The notes under the pieces are model-generated. The model saw only the letters and a list, made by a program, of their open reading frames with translations. It was not told where the DNA came from and did not search any database. 64,000 nt of DNA from Endomychus coccineus (lineage: Eukaryota > Arthropoda > Insecta > Coleoptera > Endomychidae): positions 35,866,581 through 35,930,580 of the forward strand of contig OY294071.1 in the NCBI GenBank assembly GCA_958510875.1. The letters run 5' to 3'. How positions within the stretch are numbered: position 1 is the first letter of the stretch; each line of letters begins with the position of its first letter. The position numbers were made by a program, and so were the translations under genes. Of the stretch, positions 1 to 11,782 are shown piece after piece.

Positions 1-224
1 AATATGAAGCTCATGTCACAGTCGAATATAATTATAGTTTTTTGGCGTGAACAAAACCTGAAAATAAGTATTTTGATACAACCTGAATTGATTTCATGCA
101 TGCTGATCTTTTGAGCGTCCGTGAAAAGTGTTTTGGCCGCCAAAACAATTTCAACTTACATGGAAATTTATGTTGCTTGTCTTCTATAGATTTTGAATCA
201 TTGGGTTTTTGATGGGACATTCAC

Positions 225-600
225 CAACACAACAAATTTTTTACCAGAGCCACATTATAATGGCCCTTCTGTCCAACAAACAGGAAGCTGCATATGACAG
301 AATGAGTGGTATGGTAAAATATTTACAGCCAAATCCAAACTCAGAAAAGATTTCATGCGATTTGCCATAGATGCATTCAAGGAAGCTCTTCTAGATGCAG
401 AGCGGTCAGTTGGTTTTTCCATTTGGTGCAAAACATGAGAGAAGCATTTGGCGTATATGAATTAACTATCTGGATACAACGCCGAAGTTATCTTCTAGCA
501 CGAATGATGACATATTTGGATGTTGTAATCGAACACTTGATCGAATTGACCAACGCGTCATTGGTTCAAGGGCTCATACTTTAGGTCGTCCTCAATGACA
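225..600 (+). pseudogene. MULE-type transposase relic
   Basis: Degraded piece of a Mutator-like (MULE) DDE transposase. Reading across two or more frameshifts, the plus strand gives ALLSNKQEAAYDRM, then KISCDF, IDAFKEALLDAE, FFHLVQNMREAFGVYEL and LLARMMTYL. This is the order seen in insect MULE transposases: a 'D-F-E..A..AF...FP.AE..GC.FH..Q' block containing a catalytic Asp, followed by a helical block. In-frame stops and frameshifts rule out function. No terminal inverted repeats were seen nearby. The family assignment rests on remembered motif order, not on a search. Confidence 0.6.
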
Positions 601-1961
601 AGGTAGAGTAAGACAATTACAAATTGAAACGTCCATGGACCATCCAATGATCTTGAAATATATTGATGTTCTCAAGAAGCTACAATCAAGGAGGGATTTG
701 TAATACAAGTAATAACTTTCAGGTTAGAGGCTGCCTAAACTTAAAAAAAAACATCGCGATTGGGCCAAGAAAACAATATTAATAAATTTGCGATTATAAG
801 TTTGGAAATATTATTGAGTATGTAAGAGCAATGTCGCATAATTATGTTTTGAATGCATAAATAAATGAATAAAGAGTCAAAACACTATATTTTGCTGTAT
901 TATTCATAAGCTAATAACCGAATAACAATAAACATAAAACTGATAATAATAAAAAGATATATTTTTCGCGTCAGACGGCCATCGTCCAAACGTCCTCGCG
1001 TCATAACGTCTAGACAGATGTCAGGTACATGTTTCCAGTAGAACATGTTCATGTATTACTTTTTTTTTTCTCATAGATTCAAATAAATTTCGCGAATGTC
1101 TATATTACAAGATATTAGTAATGAATGATCTTAAAGGCGGATTCTCACAAATTAAGATTCAATAGGAAGTTTTGTTTCTTTACAATTCACATTGAAGTTT
1201 GGTCTCAGGAACAGTCGTTCTACCATCATATGTTCTGACATGAGAATTGAGAAAACTGAATTAACGCCAGTTGTAAAATTATAGAGAGAAGATGCTATTC
1301 GAGAAACGCTCATTACATATCTTAAATCTATTAAGTTTCCAGTATATCAGACATTGCTCTATTTATTCCTTTGTCTTTCCAGAACATCAAGTATCTTAGA
1401 AAGGGTTTCCTGAACATGATTAAGAGAAGTATCCAAATCAATGAAGTTTATAAGAACGACTTTCAACTTTGGCAATAATATCATATCACTTTGCTTCCGT
1501 ACCGACTTCGAATCAATAAATGTGGAATGGGTAGCAATAATATTTTAGATTGTTCTGTAGTTATTTGATTCTATGAAGCGAACAATATGGAGTAGTTATA
1601 GCTTTTAGCAAGGTTTTTCCCGGTGTCATCCGGAACCAACTAATTGATTAAATGCAGTTCACTGGTTTCAATAATGAAGTTATAGATAAGCCAGGACTAC
1701 TGGAATCAATTTTAGATTTTCACAAGAGCTGATTCAGTAATTTCTCTAGATGTAGGTAAAGTCTATGCAAAGAAAGAAGTGTAATTTAAATCCGATTACT
1801 GGAGAGTACAAATTGAAACGGCCTCTCATTACATCAATCTATTCTTTGCCCAAAGATCAACATGGATTGAATTCAATGAATATGACAACATGGAAAAACA
1901 ATAACTTCGTTTTTATACCACTTTTGATAAGAGAGTAATTGATTAATAACCATGAGGTAAC
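601..1961. other. AT-rich non-coding stretch
   Basis: No open frame with recognisable content and no clear repeat structure was seen. The last 100 bases before the satellite (from about 1880) resemble parts of the foldback element near 19370-19600. Confidence 0.5.
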
Positions 1962-2782
1962 GGCTTCTACCATCGATTTTTTAGATATAACCACAATCAA
2001 CATAGTTGTATTGTCTCAAGAAAGAGTATGCCCATGATCAAAATACAAAATTCGCAGTTCGATTGGAGGTTTAATAAGATGAGTGTGAACAATGAAGATG
2101 AGTACACTTGTTGCAAAGATACTTTAAAAGCTTCTACCATCGATTTTTCAAGATAACCACAATCAACATAGTTGTATTCTCTCAAGAAAGAGTATGCCCA
2201 CTATCAAAATACAAAATTCGCGGTTCGATTGGAGGTTTAATAAGATGAGAGTGAACAATGAAGATGAGTACACTTGTTACAAAGATACTTTGAAAGCTTC
2301 TACCATCGATTTTTCAATATCACCACAATCAACATAGTTGTATTGTCTCAAGAAAGAGTATGCCCATGATCAAAATACAAAATTCGCAGTTCGATTGGAG
2401 GTTTAATAAGATGAGTGTGAACAATGAAGATGAGTACACTTGTTACAAAGATACTTTGAAAGCTTCTACCATCGATTTTTCAATATAACCACAATCAACA
2501 TAGTTGTATTGTCTCAAGAAAGAGTATGCCCATGATCAAAATACAAAATTCGCAGTTCGATTGTAGGTTTAATAAGATGAGTGTGAACAATGAAGATGAG
2601 TACACTTGTTACAAAGATACTTTGAAAGCTTCTACCATCGATTTTTCAATATAACCACAATCAACATAGTTGTATTGTCTCAAGAAAGAGTATGCCCATG
2701 ATCAAAATACAAAATTCGCAGTTCGATTGGAGGTTTAATAAGATGAGTGTGAACAATGAAGATGAGTACACTTGTTGCAAAG
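1962..2782. repeat. 166-bp tandem satellite, about 5 units
   Basis: The landmark CCACAATCAACATAG recurs at 1991, 2157, 2323, 2489 and 2655, an exact 166-bp period, with few substitutions between units. The array starts near the landmark GGCTTCTACCATCGAT (about 1962) and breaks off at 2782. Open frames of about 60 codons here simply follow the repeat and are not genes. The starting landmark recurs in inverse orientation near 19370-19395, so the unit probably derives from that dispersed element. Confidence 0.9.
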
Positions 2783-2939
2783 GAAGTTCATTCCGTGGAA
2801 ACGTTTCCAGTTTTTCCGATATAGATGATGTGAGAATTTCAACATAGTAGGTACACAAATAAACTTAGAGTTCCTAGAATCAATTCGATGAAATTGATAA
2901 TAATGAACATATTGGTGTAACAATCACGATACAAATGAA

Positions 2940-3420
2940 TGTATGAATAAATTTAAATAAAGTAACTATTCAAAGTTCGATTTCCACGAGTTTAATGAAT
3001 AAAAGTGACTTCAGTTTCGCTAACACAGTAGTTTGTTCAAACAAATATTACATAGTACTATCTTACTACAAAAGAATTACCTTATATATAACTTTAATGA
3101 TCCTGAGATACATGGTTATTGGAATTCTACTTAATTATATCGAACCCATTGGGTGACATAAACTGTAAGCAATGGAAAATCTAATTATCTGTTTAATCAC
3201 TCAATGGGTAGAACCAATCAGGTAAAATTCCAATAATCATCTATCCTACGATCATTAAATTTATATATCAGGTAGTTTTCTTGTAGTAAGTTATTAAGTA
3301 CTTTGTAATATTTGTTTGAAGAAGCTACTGTGTTAGCGAAACTATAGTCACATTCATTTATTAAACTAGTAAAAATCTAACTTTTAATAGTTATTTTATT
3401 CAAGTTGAATGGATTTCCAT
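2940..3420. mobile_element. Palindromic (foldback) MITE, about 480 bp
   Basis: The left arm (about 2945-3165) and right arm (about 3190-3415) are inverted copies. Shared landmarks include TTTCGCTAACACAGTAG, CAAACAAATATTACA and TTATTGGAATT on one arm and their complements on the other. There is no coding capacity, so this is a non-autonomous foldback or MITE element. Another copy of the same family flanks the LINE fragment at 63.2-64.0 kb. Confidence 0.85.
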
Positions 3421-3529
3421 CAAGTAATGGCTGATTCTATTGGATTAATGTATGAATAAAACCATTTGTTTCCAGTTCACTTCTGCCATATAATGGTACG
3501 ATCCCTTTCGTCAAAATCGATCAGTAACA

Positions 3530-3600
3530 TTACAAACTGATAGTTCTAGACAGCTGTTTTGCCCTTTTCATAGATCGCATCAGTAGAACAAGTAAGTGTG
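3530..3600 (-). ncRNA. Hammerhead ribozyme relic with compensated stem I
   Basis: On the minus strand: GTTCTA, CTGATGC, a stem II region, then AAAAC, AGCTGTC and TAGAAC. Inner stem I is GUUCUA/UAGAAC, fully paired. Other copies have GUUCCA/UGGAAC, so both sides of one base pair changed together. The core is damaged (CTGATGC instead of CTGATGA; the GAAA G is lost), so it is probably inactive now. Confidence 0.7.
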
Positions 3601-3781
3601 TAACGTTATTGATGACTACTGATTCTTCTGAAGGTACATATAACCGATATACAGTGTGGTAAAAGATTTTTCGAACTTCCGAAGTTAAACCATTTGAGGG
3701 CAAGATGACGACGCAGTTGAATATTTTTTTTTATGTGTACCTTCAACGGAATGATCGGTCAGTAGCGTTACAAACGTTCTC

Positions 3782-3830
3782 GTTCTACTGATGTGCTGCT
3801 GTATGATAAGCTCGAAATAGCTACCTAAAA
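3782..3830 (+). ncRNA. Hammerhead ribozyme relic
   Basis: GTTCTA, CTGATGT, a stem II region, GAAA, then TAGCTACC and TAAAAC. Inner stem I retains 5 of 6 pairs. The A after CTGATG is lost and stem II is disturbed, so this is a decayed copy. Confidence 0.5.
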
Positions 3831-4168
3831 CTATTAATTTGTAATGTTACTGATCAATGTAGACTAGAGAGACCTTTTTATTAATATCTGACAAGAGCCA
3901 ACTAGAAACGGATAGAAGTATTGATACATTGATTATTATCTCGATTGTTACACTGGTTCGGTTCGAATGGTCCTCAAGTAGTTCAACATTCCACGTAACT
4001 TTGAAAGTTCGACAAATCTATCAGTCGATGTGGTACATTTTTCTACTCCTTAGTGGGGCAACTATTCATAGACAGCGTTAAATAATTTTCTCTTTTTACC
4101 ACGCTGTTTGTCGGTTCTGTATAGTGTATACAACAAGATGGTAGGTCGATTACGTTACAAGCTTTCTG

Positions 4169-4215
4169 GTTCTACTGATGAGCTGTTTGAGAAGAGCGAA
4201 CTATTAGTTTGTAAT
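4169..4215 (+). ncRNA. Truncated hammerhead ribozyme relic
   Basis: GTTCTA and CTGATGA are intact and followed by a GCTG...AGAGC region. The sequence then runs from GAA straight into the CTATTAGTTTG flank, so stem III, the cleavage site and the 3' strand of inner stem I are deleted. Confidence 0.55.
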
Positions 4216-4260
4216 GTTACTGATCTATATCAGAGAGACCTTATCATTGAATACATTGGT

Positions 4261-5419
4261 ATTTATTTAGTAGAATATTAATTGGAGCCCTATTAACGTC
4301 GGGAAGAAGCTTTAGTTCTTGGTGAAGTCTCTGTCATTTATGAACTTGAATTGTATTTCCTGAAGTTTAGGGTGCGAAGTTTAGATAGCTGGGTTTATCT
4401 GACATAAATGAAATCTCTTAATTGAATTAACACCTATAAAACAATTCATTATAGCAAGTTTCTGCCGTTCAAATGTAAACAAGTGACAACGGTTTGAAAA
4501 GCAAATTCCAACAACGTTGAAAATTTGTCTTATAATGTACATTACTCAACTTAATTCAATGCTTTCCTACAGAATATTTGTTCAACTCGACTCGATCTCG
4601 CTGGCGACTCATCTGTGAGAGGCTTCATTTCTTCGTTCTACCGAATGTGTCTAGTTGTCATCCCCCTCCCCAAATTATACCAGGTCCAGAGGAACTCTGC
4701 CGCTATAATTTTTTATCAGTGGAGTATATTTGAACAATTCTGACTAGCTGAGTTCTAGCGTGACATTGTGTAGCTTTCACAAACTGAAATACTCGATAAT
4801 AGGTCTATATAAAGCAGAGTTCAGAATGCAACGCTCAAGTGAAGGCGGCAGACTTCATATTTGGATCACAAAGTACGTTGCAGAAGTTGGGCTCAGTTAT
4901 GCAGCGAATGTGCAAGTAGAACGAGGGTAATGAGATATTAAAGAATTCTTGTGAGGCGTGAATTCTCCTGTTAACCGGTTCGTGGAGATTGTGATTGAAT
5001 CAGCCAATGGAGTAGTTTCACAAGAAATTTACATTTGGAAAGAAAACAATTATATTAGTTACTCATTATACACTACACGTTACAAAGTCACTCATTATAC
5101 CGGGTGATCTGTTTTAAATGATCCCGAAGAATACCTCGAGATATGAGAAAAATGTTTCTGACAGTGGTTTTGGGGGGCTATCTGATTCTGTCACAAATTT
5201 TCCCTCACCACTCCACTTGAGCTGAGGGAGAGGGCAACTTTGAAATACTACATGAGAACCCCTACTTTTTATTTGCAGATTCTGTTAGATTGTCAAAAGT
5301 AAGTTGTGTTTAACGAAGAATTTTTTTATTCTTGTAGATGACCCTAGAATCGACGAAACTTGAAAAGATGGGAATATTCGGTGAATAATTAGACACTCAA
5401 CAGTAATAAAATGAAAAAC
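4261..5419. other. Non-coding stretch
   Basis: AT-rich sequence with frequent stops in all frames. No motif or repeat recognised. Confidence 0.5.
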
Positions 5420-6870
5420 CTCATGCCCTGCTGATTGAATCGACTATTGAGCATCAGTGAACCCTCATTGGATGAAGTGAATATATCACCAACACCCCTG
5501 GACAGTAAGTTTATAGTGTTGTCAATGAGTAATTGGTCCATATTTTTTGAGGACTCTGTAACCGGTGAGAATCACTTGCACTTCCTTCTACATGCTGGAA
5601 GACAGCTAGAGTCTAACCAATTCCTAAAAAAGGAAAGAAAACCCTTCCTCATAATTATAGACCCATTTCACTATCATCTGTGATCGCTCAAGTGATGGAA
5701 AAAGTAATCAACATCGAGCTCATCTAATACCTAAAGAGCTCCAAAATCCTGAATTACCGCCATTATGGCTTTTGTCAGCAGAGATCAACAGTAGACCTGA
5801 TTGCCTACGTAACACATGTATGGCAGAAATCTATTGACAAATATGGGGAATTTCTAGCTGTAGCATTGGATATTCCTACAGCATTTGACGGAGTCTGGAA
5901 GCAAAGCCTTTTTGGGAAACTTCCGTCTCATGGTTTGCCGCCTGAACTTTGTCGCTTACATCGAGTTTTCCCTCAGATAGATTATTTCATGTGGTAGTTG
6001 ACGGAATATCCTCCGATACAATGACTATCAACGCTGGAGTTTCACAGGAATAATCTGGCACCAACTTTTTTTGTGCTCCTTATCAACGATCTGTTGTAAG
6101 TGACTACCTGTCCACGGCTTTGCAGATGCTGGTATATTTCATACCGCTTTCTCATCTAGAGCCCATATACTATCCAATAAAGCAAGAGGGGGGAGACATA
6201 GACAATTTGATGCAACTAATGGAGATCTGGCAATGATTTTGAGTAGGGGATCTGATAATCTAGTAGAATTTAATGCAACCAAAACTCAAGCTTGTATCTT
6301 CTTCAAGAAGGCGGATCCCAATCTCACAATCCCTAATACGATGTACATCTATTCTTATGAAGTCTTCCATATATATGCTCGAGATCACCACCAACAGCAC
6401 ATTTTTATGGGATGATGATGTGAAATCCATTGCGAAAACCACTTCACAACAACTTGGTTTTCTATTCCGTGCCAAGAGCCACTTTACATCTCAGCAGCTT
6501 CTCACAATCTACAAAACTCAGACGCCACTTGTCCTTGAATACTCCCTTCCCTATAAATATTTCCATAGTCGGTGTTGATCAGAAATGTCTGTTATTCCAC
6601 CACGAGGGTTCCAGGTAGGCGGACTAGACGAGGCGAGCTCAAGCTAGTCACCCCTTCATTGTTAAGCTCGAAACTTGCCGAACCAGATTTAATTTTTTTA
6701 TCGCACGGCAAAGTTGTGGAACTCTTTGCCTAGTGAAGTCTTTCCCTATGCCTATAATCTCCAAACTTTCAAGAAAAATTAGAATGCATATCTCCTCTCC
6801 CAACATTAAACCGCTGACTCACACGATGTTCTTCGAACATCATACATAGGTCTTCCCCTTGTGCAGTCAA
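5420..6870 (+). pseudogene. CR1/Jockey-like LINE relic (family X1)
   Basis: Decayed reverse transcriptase and C-terminal part of a non-LTR retrotransposon. Readable blocks, in order: 'NYRPISLSSVIAQVMEKVI' (fingers), 'YGFCQQRSTVDLIAYVTH', 'AVALDIPTAFDGVW' (motif A, catalytic Asp retained), 'LPSHGLPPELCRL', a damaged motif B where PQG should lie, 'LLINDLL', then 'EFNATKTQACIFF' and 'LGFLFRAKSHFTSQQLLTIY'. The 3' domain ends in the family's conserved tail, CTCACACGATGTTCTTCGAA. Stops and frameshifts occur throughout and the 5' end, including the endonuclease, is missing. The same family recurs at least eight more times in the window. Confidence 0.85.
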
Positions 6871-6889
6871 AGAATAGAAAAAACACATT

Positions 6890-7300
6890 CTTCCAGTTTT
6901 GTATAAAAATATTGCACTGACGATAAGGATACGATTTCAGCAGGATGTTGTTCCATCACATTATGGTAACATCGTGAGGGACTATTCAAACGGAACATTT
7001 CCTAACTGGTGGATAAATAGAGAGGGCCCACTCGATGTCCCGCCAGGGTCCCAGATTTTACATCTCTCGATTTTTACTTGCGGCGCTTCCTGAAAGATGT
7101 AACTTTTCGAGAAAGCTGACATGATTTGGAATCAGCGCCGAATAGAGTTTATCAAGAAGACAAGCTGTGCGACATTTGCACCTCATAGATAAAATGTCTG
7201 ATGCAATATCAAATCTTTTTAGAGTACATAATGTACAAAATCTAGCCGTGCAACCTTGTGGTGTACATCGGGAAATACTAAAATTATTCCTCCCCATCCC
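6890..7300 (+). pseudogene. Tc1/mariner-like (IS630 superfamily) transposase relic
   Basis: The plus strand reads FQQDVVPSHYGNIVRDY, then 'GTFPNWWINREGPLDVPPGS'. This matches the common insect transposase block 'FQQDGAPPHY..VR..L...FP.RWIGRRGP.EWP.RSPDLTPLDFFLW', where the D of QQD is catalytic. The following 'SPDL..DFFLW' region is broken by frameshifts (a 'DFYLRRFLKDVTF'-like remnant). Only the C-terminal third is present, adjoining the X1 tail. The exact subfamily is uncertain. Confidence 0.65.
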
Positions 7301-8279
7301 AATGGTGGGAAAATTATCAATAATTTGTTGAAATGTATGCCCTTTAATCAGAAGAACGAAATTTCTTCACCCGGCAAAGGGCAAGGCGGTTTTATTTTAC
7401 CATAGTTAGATGTTCCCATAAAATTATCACCGATTGTCCATTTTTATGTTTTGTCGATTCTATCGTCCTCTAAAAAGTAGTGGTTCCTATTTAATATTTT
7501 AAAGTTGTTATCCTTCCCCACCCCAAGAGGAGTAGAGATGGAAACATTTTTACAGAATCGGATAATCCCATCACAACATTGAAACTTTTCTCAAAAATAT
7601 TTTTCTGCCGGTGCATATATCTCGAGACTTTACAAGGTATTATTCAAAATGACTCACCTACTATTATTCATGTCAATGTAATTTCAGTTGCACGGCATAG
7701 TATACTATAACATGTAGGTAGACCAATCGGTTTCAAAGGCACCTATATCTTTCAATTCATAATAATATATTGTCACCCCATCAACCTTGATTTTAATAAT
7801 ATACAGTCTCACTAAAATGCTTCCGGCTCACCACTGCTTTCAGGAGTGAAGCTTCTTCTTGTTTTCTGCAAGCATAATAGCGGAAACCTATGAAAAGAAT
7901 CCATTAATTTTTATGAAGATAAAAACGCCTAAATTACTGAACAGATTCCTGTTTAATATCGTGGAACAAGAGAACATTTCCCTATCATTATCATCTTGTT
8001 ACTCAAATACTTTCAATCACCTTTGTCGGCCATTATTTTCAGGGGACTGTATAGTTTATAATTAGGCACTTGGGCGTTTGAACTTCTTTCGTTTGGTAAT
8101 GACATAATTTTGTATCAATCCGAATAGTCAAAGTTGGGATGGATAGTTATCAAATGACAGCTACAGCATTCGTATGGATTCATTTTACAGTTATATAGAG
8201 TTGAATAAGCTGAGTAGATGGATGATTCAATAATTACGATTCTTTATAATTTTGACGGATCGAGCTCGATTCACTTCAT
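7301..8279. other. Non-coding stretch
   Basis: AT-rich. No protein-like frame or recognisable repeat was seen. Confidence 0.5.
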
Positions 8280-9410
8280 TTCTCTTGGTTAGTTCAGCCA
8301 GTGTATCCCTGCATTCTTTGACAAGCCGAGATTTGACTCTAAGGGACTTGAGAGCTCTGCCAGGGCCGACCGACTATCTGTGCATATGTATATGAGCCTA
8401 TTTAGATAGTTTCTTCGCAAGTTTCCCACGGTGCAAGTCAATATTGCGTAGACCTCCTCCTGAAAATCCGTGCAGTAAGCGCCTAGGCTCCAGTGACCTA
8501 GGCCCTTTGAGCTATACGCCGTTTTCATGGCTTCAGCTTTTATATATAAGTGTAGAGGTGGTAATCCGGCGAGAGCTTCAAGAGCACTCGGTATTGCTGA
8601 CCTCATACCACTCAATATACCCACGCATGCAAGCCGCTGCAGTCGGTCCAAGGAGCGCTGGCACGTACCAGTTCTTGTCCATGTCCACAACACGACCGCA
8701 TCGTAGGTGACCATAGGCCTGATCACAGCGGTGTAGATCCAGTAAAGGATCTTTGGCTGTAATCGCCATGTGCTGCTGAAAGCTTTCCTGCATGCCCAGA
8801 AGGACGCAGAAGCCTCCTTCACTCGATATTCGAGGTTTCGCACCAGGTCAGTTGTTTGAGTTGCAGAACCTTGCCAGAGAAAGTAATCTCTGGCAGTGTG
8901 GTCAGCTTACGTTTCCTGGTAAACAGTACAATTTCCGTTTTGTCAGGGTTGGCCCTGAGCCCCTCGGTGCGGCACCACCAGTTTATCACAGTAAGCAGTG
9001 TGACGTCAACCAATTCATCGGCATAGGCTCGGGATTGAAACCCTACCTCTTCTAACTCCTCCAAGAGTCCATCGACTACAAGACAGCACAGAAGCGGGGA
9101 TAGAACACCTCCTTATGGTCAGCCTTTTGTAGCGGAGGTTTATACAACGCATCCGTTATGTTGCACTTTTATCGCAAGCGTAGATAGCATGGCTTCAATC
9201 CACCGGACTAATGTTGGACCGATTCCATGCTTCTGAACGCCTGAGTAGATAGACTCGACGGGCGTGTTATCAAACGCCCCTTCGATGTCCATATATACCT
9301 CCAGGGCGTATTCCTCTCAAGTCATAGCGTCATCTATTCGTGTGACTAGATGATGCAAGGTCGCCAAATCGGTCTTTCAAATGGAATGACATCAACACAT
9401 TCAATTGCTC
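8280..9410 (-). pseudogene. I-superfamily-like LINE relic: RT plus RNase H
   Basis: Reading leftward from about 9400: 'YMDIEGAFDNTPVESIY' (RT motif A), 'GGVLSPLLCCLVVDGLLEEL' (motif B region), 'AYADELVDV' (degenerate YADD), 'GLRANPDKTEIVLFTRKRK', then the thumb 'KEASASFWACRKAFSSTWRL', 'LYWIYTAVIRPMVTYDAVV', 'RLQRLACVGILSGMRS', 'ALEALAGLPPLHL' and a partial RNase H 'EEVYAILTC', 'ICTDSRSALAEL'. This is the order found in I/LOA/R1-type elements carrying RNase H. There are two or more frameshifts and several stops. The RNase H part is closely related to the copy at 24.4-24.9 kb. Confidence 0.85.
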
Positions 9411-10255
9411 AATGTATTAAATTGACATTTAAATAAAAATACATAACTTTTAACAAAACTCATGTAGACTGAAACATTCAATGACACAATCATAAAAACG
9501 ACTTCATCTCTTCAACAGGTTAAATTTAGGAACCTACTGAAAACGGCCTTAAATTGCATCAGCACAAAATAATGTACCAACCTTGATATCAGTAAAATAG
9601 AATATAAATCCCACAAATGACGACTGAAATAATAAATAGAACGCATAAAATTTGCGATTACTATCATAAAACTCCCTGCCACGTTTACTGATAAGAACTG
9701 CTTACGTTAAGTTTATATTTTCATAATTTTATTGAACTTTTACTGTTGAGCAGTCAATATTTTATAGTAATAACTGAGCTTACGATGATAAAAGTCGTTG
9801 AAATTTGATTAGTGATAGAACCGATCATACGTGACATCTTAGGTACTATAATTGATGTTAATACTAAAAAAGATTTAAGCTTTCTTCGCAACGATTATTG
9901 TTTATTGGTTATTATACTTATATCAACCATAAGTACATTGAAACGGTGGACATCTTTGTAATACCAATTTGCCTTTGAGACAAAAAAGAGATTTCCGTAA
10001 AGAAGAAAACCTTTTTATTTTAATTAATCTTATTAGTCTGAATGTCTGTCCATGCATGAATTCCGTTGTTGAATATCATGATTCCTGTTTAGAACTGCGG
10101 TGAGCGCATGCGAATATTGTGTATGTGTGTTTACTCCACGTCGGTTTATCGGCACAGCTTATTCATTACTTTTGGTATGATTGCAGATAAGTGCAATATT
10201 GAATTTCAATATACAAAGGGTTGAAGTAAATTGCACTACTCACATCCAAATAAGT
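9411..10255. other. Non-coding stretch
   Basis: AT-rich, no coding signal or repeat recognised. Confidence 0.5.
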
Positions 10256-10770
10256 GTATGCCTCGACTACTTGATTTTATTATGATCATTGTGTATGGAA
10301 TGAGCATAATTCGAGAACGTACTATATCAGTGTTCATCATAATTGATTATGTCGATCGAAATTGAGTTTTTTACATACCTACTCCTTATGAAATTTGACA
10401 AAAATTTGAAATTATAAAAAGTTTGGGATAATCACTGAAATGAGTTAGATTGAATCTCAGAAGAACCTCGATTCAAATTTCAAGTGCATTATCCCTCAAC
10501 AAATTGATTTCATTAGGGTGGTTGTGTATAAAATGAGCATAATTCATGGTCCCGACACTCTGTAACGTGGTTAATCATGACCTGGAATTAAAGCTAACGC
10601 ACTGTTTCATCAGAATCGATGACCGAAATTGAATTTTTTCCATTACCTCTTGTAAAAATTTGCAATATTCGAAAATTCCAAAAAAATGGCATCATCACTG
10701 AAATTGGTTCAGTTAAATTGCAGAAGAACCCCACCCTGTGAAAATTTTGAAATATAGCGGAGTGAAGTGC
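10256..10770. repeat. Dispersed repeat R3, two tandem diverged units
   Basis: Two related units (about 10260-10490 and 10500-10765) share landmarks in the same order: an ATTATG.TCAT..TGTGTAT-AATGAGCATAATTC block, GACCGAAATTGA-TTTTT, CCTTATGAAATTTG and GAAGAACC. The same family occurs at 28.38-28.93 kb and, inverted, at 47.85-48.52 kb, each time as a pair. It encodes nothing recognisable and no terminal hairpin or TIR was identified. Confidence 0.7.
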
Positions 10771-11782
10771 TATGTTCCATTGTTGGATACCCAGTTTTCT
10801 GACTCTTTCAACTCACGATTTTCGAATCTCCGGATCTCTCATCTCACGGATAAAAGGAATGGTCATTGGTTCTATCCAGCACTCCCGTCAGAATATCGGT
10901 AAGAAATCTTGACTGAAATAGTTAATAGCAATAATAACGATAATGGTAATAATATGCGCATGTGGAAAGGGCAGATCTTTTGTAGTTAAAATCTCGCTCC
11001 TACTCAAAAAATATATTTAAGTGGAAAAAATGCCCGAACCACCACTGTTGAGCTTCGTCTCATTAATTGATGTAAAATAAATTCCACCAATCGCTTAACA
11101 AAATCTCAATGCAGGTGGAGTGGATATAAAATACCCTACCTGGTGTAGACGCAACGTTATCTTGAAGTAAAGACCTTGTTTACACCTAAAACGATAGAGA
11201 GATATTTCATTAAAGAGGAATGCCGCTCCGAAGAAACTCGTAAAAATACTTGTTGACTACAATGAGATTAGTACATTATATGAAAAGATGCAAGGAGCTA
11301 TGAAAGCATAGTCATGGGAAGATGCTTGAATGATCGCATTCATCTCAATTTGTATTTAAACTGCAGACGCTACTGTTCTCGACAATTTCTTAAAGACAAC
11401 TTGTTGTTTTGGGTTTGAATTATTTAACACCTAATATGAAGATAAGCAAACTATAATATTTATAACCCTGCAGCAAAAAGGATATTCTGGAATGATGGCT
11501 ATAATAAAAAAGCTCATGTGCTCATCACTGAAAACATAGTTCTGTAGTTATGGACAGCTGTGTTGTGTTCTTGGGACTATCAGCAGAACGAGTAGGTTGT
11601 AATATCACTATTCGACGGTTCTATCCCACAAATCTACCATTGTATCTTTTACATGAAGGATAGTAACTAGAACGAATGATTCGTTCAATCCTCCATCTGA
11701 CGCGAGAAGTTTAATATCTCGGAGTGATCTTTCATTGTAAACTTTACTGGAACCAGCAGTTGAAGTTAAGACCAAGGCCATG
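10771..11782. other. Non-coding stretch with one possible hammerhead relic
   Basis: No coding frame recognised. At about 11530-11605 the minus strand reads CTGATA, a spacer, AACACAGCTGTCC and AACTA. This resembles the hammerhead repeats elsewhere in the window but is too eroded to be sure. Confidence 0.35.

Larger units (their letters stand above)
3490..4260. repeat. Hammerhead-bearing repeat cluster (one minus, two plus units)
   Basis: Contains three decayed hammerhead cores: minus strand at 3530-3600, plus strand at 3782-3830 and plus strand at 4169-4215. The first two diverge. The second and third are in tandem 387 bp apart, which gives the unit length. The unit body shares landmarks with the repeats at 18.0-18.5, 37.0-37.3 and 55.9-56.4 kb: GACTAGA, AGACCTT, TCAAGTAGTT, GTAACTTT and a run near 4085-4105 that recurs as a CACC-rich block. 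No protein is encoded. Confidence 0.75.

Noticed and set aside
1997..2923. Repeated 62-65-codon frames
   Set aside because: They follow the 166-bp satellite period. The identical ends are due to repetition, not to a gene family.
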